Below are positions 59,290 to 64,000 of a DNA stretch of 64,000 nt, piece by piece (within the stretch, counting starts at the first letter, position 1; every line of letters starts with the position of its first letter). The notes below the pieces were generated by a model. It was given only the letters and a program-made list of their open reading frames with translations, was not told where the DNA came from and did not search any database. A program made the translations under genes and the position numbers. This DNA is from Panax quinquefolius. Taxonomy: Eukaryota; Streptophyta; Magnoliopsida; Apiales; Araliaceae. Where the stretch lies: NCBI GenBank assembly GCA_020205615.1, contig CM035170.1, positions 40,797,807 through 40,861,806 on the forward strand. Direction: 5' to 3'.

Positions 59290-59490
59290 AGTTCACTTCG
59301 TGGTGGTTGATAGCTTTTACAGCTTTCTTTACGTTTTCGTCTCCGCTCGAGTTTACTTAACGTGGCGCTTGATAGCTTTTACAAATTTATTTACGTTTCG
59401 TCCCGCCTGGAGTTTCCTCCGTGGCGGTTGATAGCTTTTACAAATTTATTTACATTTTCTGATCCCCCGTGGAGGTGCTTCGTGGTGGCT
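59290..59490 (+). repeat. ~60 bp tandem repeats in D LTR
   Basis: GGTTGATAGCTTTTACA with following TTTATTTACGTTTCGTCCCG recurs at ~59305, 59366, 59426 and, degenerate, 59485. Two further copies lie in the second large unit (~59918 and 59978). Confidence 0.85.
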
Positions 59491-60416
59491 GATAATGTCT
59501 GTATATATATATATTTACAGCTTTTATATATATACCTGCTTACTGCTTTCATACAAATTGCGGTATCATGTGTGCCTAGGAATCATGTGATCACAAATTC
59601 AACCTATTGGATCTAGATTCGGTTCCCATGATGGACATTTTCAAATTGTATGCGACTTTGTAAATTATTCTATTTGGTCCAATTTCCTCGAGATGGTTTT
59701 CATACCCACGAGGAAATCGGCATTATTTTGTACTTTATTTTCTTATAGATGCTTCGCATCTCGGAAATAAAATCAATCAAGCCGAACACTTAATAAAATG
59801 GAAGTGTAAAAGGTCTCGATTATTATTGAGCATCAGGGTTTGAAAAACCTTTTTTATAAAACATCATTGCATATTTACGCTTCGTTCCCGCCTTTGAGTT
59901 TACTTCGTGTGGCGCTTGATAGCTTTTACAACTTTATTTACGTTTCGTCCCGCCAGGAGTTTCCTCCTTGGCGGTTGATAGCTTTTACAACTTTATTTAC
60001 ATTTTCTGATCCCCCATGGAGGTGCTTCGTGGTGGCTGATCATGTCTGTATATATATATTTACATCTTTTATATATATACCTACTTACTGCTTTCATACA
60101 AATTGAGGTATCATGTGTGCCTAGGAATCATGTGATCACAGATTCAGCCTATTGGATCTAGATTCGGTTCCCGTGATGGACATTTTCAGCTGTAAGATGC
60201 TTGTAAATTATTCTGCGGTGTCTGAATTTCCTCAGATGATTTTCATACCCACGAGGAAATCGACATTATTTTGTAAATTATTTTCTTATAGATGCTTCGC
60301 ATCTCGGAAATAAAATCAATCAAGCCGAACACTTAATAAAATGGAAGTGTAAAAGGTCTCAATTACTATTGAGCATCATGGTTTGAAAAACCTTTTTATA
60401 AAACATCATTGCTATA
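59331..60416 (+). repeat. Tandem duplication of ~540 bp in D LTR
   Basis: Unit 1 is about 59331-59878 and unit 2 about 59879-60416. Landmarks in both: GTGGCGCTTGATAGC, CTATTGGATCTAGATTCGG, ATAGATGCTTCGCATCTCGG and GGTTTGAAAAACC. The units differ by point changes and small indels. Confidence 0.88.
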
Positions 60417-60868
60417 TCTTGCTAAAAAACCTAATTTTTACATAAATTCAAATCAGTGTATATAGTGCTTAACGAGGCCTCGCACTACTTCCAAATAACA
60501 AAGACATCGACCCACACACACACACACATTCAGATAATCGCTTTCTTGAAAAGAGGCGGTCACCGTAGTAACATAGATGTCTGGGGTGCCTAACACCTTC
60601 CTCCGCATAATCTAGTCCCCTGGACCCTAATGAATCTCGGTTTCATCGACCATTTAGCGTTGTCACATCACCGGGTCAATGTGCAAACCTTTTCTCGGTT
60701 GTGTGGTACAACCATTTAAAAACCAACTATCGACTCTTAATAAATCCATCGTCGACATTATACATGTCGACATTTTTCACTTATTTTTCAAACAAATCTC
60801 ACCTAAAATGAGAACACCAAAGAACAAGTAACTAAAGGTACAATTCAAATCCCGACGTTTCGACGGTG

Positions 60869-60886
60869 TGGCGACTTCTTTGGGGA
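60869..60886 (+). promoter_or_regulatory. Primer binding site of D (tRNA-Arg type)
   Basis: TGGCGACTTCTTTGGGGA resembles TGGCGACTCTGCTGGGGA, which I recall as the Ogre/Tat primer site complementary to tRNA-Arg; three positions differ. Confidence 0.6.
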
Positions 60887-61619
60887 CACCAAAGAAGAGG
60901 ACTTAAGCCGCTATTACAATCTTTTCAAAACTATTATCTGCTTGTGTGTGGATGTTGCATTTACATTTATGATGAATGTGTACGAATGCATTTACTTATT
61001 GCACTTAGTGCTTCGCACATGTCATCATTTCCATACGGTGAGACGCGATGTATGTGAATGTATGTTGTGTGATCCCTCCACCGAGGCTATCTATCCTATG
61101 TTTGATTCTTTATCGGACTCGTAGGGAAGACTAATTCCCATGAGGCTCGTGAAAGGCACCACCCAAATTCGCTCCAGTTGAAAGATCGGATTAATTTCCC
61201 GTTGAGTAAATTGCGATGATTTGGGAACCTTCATGCCAAAAAGCCGCGAGAGTAACCTAAGATAGGTCAGCCTCTGATAAACCCAAAACGGAGGAAAGTC
61301 TCTTCATGCTTTCTCATTTTAATTTCTTGTAAACACAATTACTTGAAATTTCATTCATATCTATCTCCATGTAATGAGAAATATGAAGAAATGTGTACAC
61401 ATACAAATTGACATGCTACAAACAGATGACATTCATTTTACAGGATAAAATTCCTAAAATGGACACATCACATAGCATGGTATTATACACACATTCCCTA
61501 AAGACTAAACTATGCAAGTCTTTCGCAGGGAACCAATTGGACCTACTACCTGGTCAAAATCCAAAAAGGCTGCAAGCCTGCTGTCAATCATGTCATAATC
61601 TGACCAAACTGACCTTAAT
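60887..61619 (+). other. D leader between primer site and gag
   Basis: About 730 bp without a coding frame I can support. Ogre elements often carry an extra ORF here; the small frames at 60866-61057 and 61393-61650 do not look like it. Confidence 0.5.
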
Positions 61620-62639
61620 CCAGTTTCCCGCAAAGAATTCGACGGATTAAGCAAACAAATTACAGATTTGGCGGTTCTGCTTAAAGAAATACACCAGTCT
61701 ACTCAGGGTCCAAAAATACCCGTACATGTTGAATCCTCTACACAAGGGGGAAACCAGGTCATTACAATACCTGAACTGCAGTTGGATACGACCAACAAAA
61801 CTAATGATGCCACTCATCTCATAGGAGATACAGACATCGGTGACATCAAAAAGAAAGTCCTCCAAATGGAAGAGACCCTTCGCGCTATCAAAGGAATTGG
61901 AACACACGAGAGTGTTTCATATGCTGATCTTTGCATTTTCCCTGGTGTTCATTATCCAGAAAAGTTTAAGACTCCTGACTTTAAAAAATATGACGGGTTA
62001 GGAGATCCTTACACACATTTGAAAGTGTTTATTAGAGAACTTGGATCTTATGCAGAGGACGAGAAGCTCAAAATGCAGCTGTTCCAGAAGAGTTTGACTG
62101 GAGAAGCCCGGTCATGGTATACCAGGCTAGATAATTCAAAGATCCATAGTTGGGAAGAGCTAGCACACACCTTCCTCACTCAATACAGCTTTCAATCTCA
62201 GATGGCTCCTGACCGGTATCAAATTACCAAGATCAAGAAATAGTCTAATGAGTCTTTCAGAGAGTATGCTCAAAGGTGGAGACGTCTGGCTGCCCAAGTT
62301 ATTCCTTCCATGACAGAATTAGAGATGGTCATGACTTTCATAGAAATACAAGAAGCTCCTTTCTATGAAAGAGTTTTAGCCAGAATCGATAAACCATTTT
62401 CTGAAATGGTCAAACATGGGGAGATGGCTAAGATGGGATTGAAGTTCGGAAAAATTCAAGACCTAGCTGCCCTTAAAGCTGTTGCTGATCACATCCAATC
62501 TGGAAATTATGGAAACAACCCCCGGAGGGTCCATAAAAAGAAAGAGAAAGATGCTTCCCTGATACTACAGGGTAAAAAAAAAATCAGAACATGCCTATTC
62601 AAAGGAGTAACTACACTCCCTTTCAAGCACAGTCTTTGA
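61620..62639 (+). pseudogene. D gag, N-terminal and capsid part
   Basis: Gag of a Tat/Ogre-like element. The true start is unclear; the frame is open from about 61592 (NPVSRKEFDGLSKQITDLAV) and no good ATG is near. The core reads FKTPDFKKYDGLGDPYTHLK, FQKSLTGEARSWYTRLD, SWEELAHTFLTQYSF and FREYAQRWRRLAAQV, the retrotransposon gag fold. A single TAG at 62241-62243 (CAG to TAG) interrupts it. The following PFSEMVKHGEMAKMGLKFGK is typical of this clade. The frame changes at an A10 run (62574-62583). Confidence 0.85.
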
Positions 62640-64000
62640 ACCCTCCAATACCAAAAGGTGGAGAAGTCAAACGCCCTCGAGTGTTCACACCCTTAGGGGA
62701 CTCACTTGAGAATATTCTCACTCTTCTAACAACACAAAAGAAAATTACGCATCTTTTTCCACCAGCCAGCCCTAATAGACGGGGTTTCAATGCTGCTCGA
62801 AAATGTACTTATCATGCTGGGGCACCTGGACATGATACTCAGGATTGTTGGGCCTTGAAACACAAGATCCAAGACCTGATAGACAACGGTGAGATCGTGG
62901 CCACCAAACCAGATCAGCCTTATGTTCAAGACAACCCTCTTCCTCAACACAAAGAAGAAGAGGTCAACATGATCAATTGGAGCAATGGACAGAGTTCCAA
63001 TTTCAACTGTGAATCCTCCCAGACCCTCAAAGACAGTGTTGACAAATGGGATTATGCCAAGTTCCAGTTCGCAATGGAACGTAAGATGAAAGCTCTATGC
63101 AAGCAAATTGAGTAATTGGCAGAATTGGTGACTTATCAACAACAAGTGACACACTAGTTAGTCAGCCAGGAGCATACTAGTCTCCTCCTTCTTGTCACAA
63201 ATATGCTCTCGTCACTTTCAGAAAATGAAATGCTGGAAGACAAAGTGATAAAGAGAGAAAATGCCAAAGCCCGTCGGGATTTTGCCAACAAAAGAGAATT
63301 CACATATCTAGGCCAACCTATGGAGGAAATCCTTCAGATGCTAATCAATGAAGGAAGGATCACTTCCCTTCTACCTCCTATCAATCCCCGTTCAGGATGG
63401 TACAATTCTGATGGAGTATGTCAATATCACTCCCATTGTCGCGGTCACAGCACAGAAGAATGTTGGGCACTCCACCACCTTATCCAAAATCTAATTGACA
63501 ATGGTGTCCTGCAACTAGCAGACGATGATACTGTGCTATGTGCAAGTGAGAATACATGTCCTACTTAGTGGAAGAGTTTGGTAGCAGTCATATCCACTAA
63601 GACTGATGGAACTAACAAATCACTCACAATACCACCAATTCAACTCAGGGGAAGCAACAATCCTTTGAAAGTGGCCGCTCCTGAGCCAATCAACTTGCCA
63701 TGCAGAGCACAATATCCTATTGTTAGCTTACATAAAGTGCCATGGAATTATGGAGAAGGTGAAGGATCCACCTCACATACCACTGCTACAGTGTCAAAAG
63801 AAAATCAATTGTATCTTCCCCAACGGGTGATGAAGTCTACCATCAAATCAAAGGGGAAAATACCCATGGAAACGATTGAAAAATTCCTCTGCACTATGGG
63901 TCATAACGAAGCCAAGGTGGTTTTAAGCTTAAAAGAAGCTCCACACCAAATATCAATTTTGGACTTGGTCCTAACTTTCGAGGATCACCGGAAGATCTTG
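62591..64000 (+). pseudogene. D gag C-terminal part with two zinc-like modules, open to edge
   Basis: Frame from MPIQRSNYTPFQAQ continues through three or four TAGs (63113-63115, near 63158, 63566-63568), all of CAG to TAG type. Two modules of ~75 residues share LG...E.IL..L.....IT.L.PP and C-x2-H-x5-H-x4-C followed by WALxHxIQxLIDNG. They are at ~62671-62900 (CTYHAGAPGHDTQDC) and ~63288-63520 (CQYHSHCRGHSTEEC). After them come YPIVSLHKVPWNYG and ISILDLVLTFEDHRKIL, the segment just before protease in Ogre-like elements. The gene runs off the window. Confidence 0.82.

Larger units (their letters stand above)
57836..60868 (+). repeat. D 5' LTR (right boundary approximate)
   Basis: Left end TGTGACGCC is sharp against AT-rich host DNA. 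The right end is placed before the primer site TGGCGACTTC at 60869, giving ~3.03 kb; there is no clean CA there, so the end could be off by tens of bases (AAGGTACA at 60842 is an alternative). The LTR contains repeats, a hairpin and a promoter listed separately. Confidence 0.65.
57836..64000 (+). mobile_element. D: Tat/Ogre-like Ty3/gypsy element, truncated by window
   Basis: It begins TGTGACGCCCCCAAAATAGG, has a ~3 kb LTR with a TATA box, a primer site resembling the tRNA-Arg type of Ogre elements (60869-60886) and a long gag from ~61620 on. Gag carries the C-x2-H-x5-H-x4-C modules and the KVPWNYG and ISILDLVLTFEDHRKIL stretches found between gag and protease in Tat/Ogre elements. Protease, RT and the rest lie beyond the right edge. 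It is more GC-rich and less obviously decayed than families A and B, with few stops. Confidence 0.85.

Noticed and set aside
60866..61124. Extra Ogre-type ORF upstream of D gag
   Set aside because: Only short overlapping frames of ~60 codons are present, with low-complexity Cys/Tyr-rich translation; nothing supports a protein.

Overview
The window is eukaryotic and almost certainly from the nuclear genome of a flowering plant, probably a eudicot (the species is not identifiable from what I see). It is AT-rich and holds no bacterial-style operons, rRNA or tRNA genes, and no intact host gene that I can recognise. About 95% of it is long terminal repeat (LTR) retrotransposons inserted into one another. 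Three Ty3/gypsy families can be read, plus one LTR family known here only from solo LTRs.

Family A is a chromovirus. Its integrase tail, chromodomain-like end and tRNA-iMet primer site fit the Tekay/Del type. Its LTRs begin TGTAAGACCCC and end GGGGGCGTCACA. Copies: an LTR fragment at 1-1993 (-); a coding-less element with 3.7 kb LTRs at 3004-10732 (-); a solo LTR at 21339-23998 (+); an outer element at 27610-55015 (-); and an inner element at 34839-44404 (-) lying inside the outer one. Family B is a second chromovirus with ~3 kb LTRs beginning TGTAACAATCC. Copy B1 spans 2020-27383 (+) and copy B2 spans 46527-54667 (-). Family C is seen only as two 1.52 kb solo LTRs, at 10831-12348 (-) and 24196-25711 (+). 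Family D is a Tat/Ogre-like element that starts at 57836 (+) and runs off the right edge.

Order of events from target-site duplications (TSDs): B1 landed in a G-rich tract (1994-2019 joined to 27384-27408). Later its 5' LTR received the 7.7 kb A element (TSD TTTAC) and solo LTR C1 (TSD AGTTC). Its 3' LTR received the A solo LTR (TSD TTGT) and C2. Independently, outer A landed in host DNA (TSD AATAA), inner A landed in its leader (TSD GAATA), and B2 landed in its 5' LTR (TSD about KCTAC). The only non-TE-looking intervals are ~0.25 kb (1994-2019 plus 27389-27609) and 2.8 kb (55016-57835).

All coding regions are decayed by stops and frameshifts, but the gag, protease, reverse transcriptase, RNase H, integrase and chromodomain-like order is legible. 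The most unusual item is an additional sense-strand reading frame between the primer binding site and gag in family B. It encodes an acidic, coiled-coil protein of about 240-250 residues with a conserved C-terminal motif. It is present in both B1 (14514-15275) and B2 (51692-50974) and absent from family A. Other points of note: the coding-less A element with long LTRs carrying a private 149-codon reading frame; an apparent insertion hotspot in the B1 LTRs; modular swapping of tandem repeats among family A LTR subtypes; a hairpin between two (AT)n tracts in the D LTR; and a duplicated zinc-finger-like module in the D gag.
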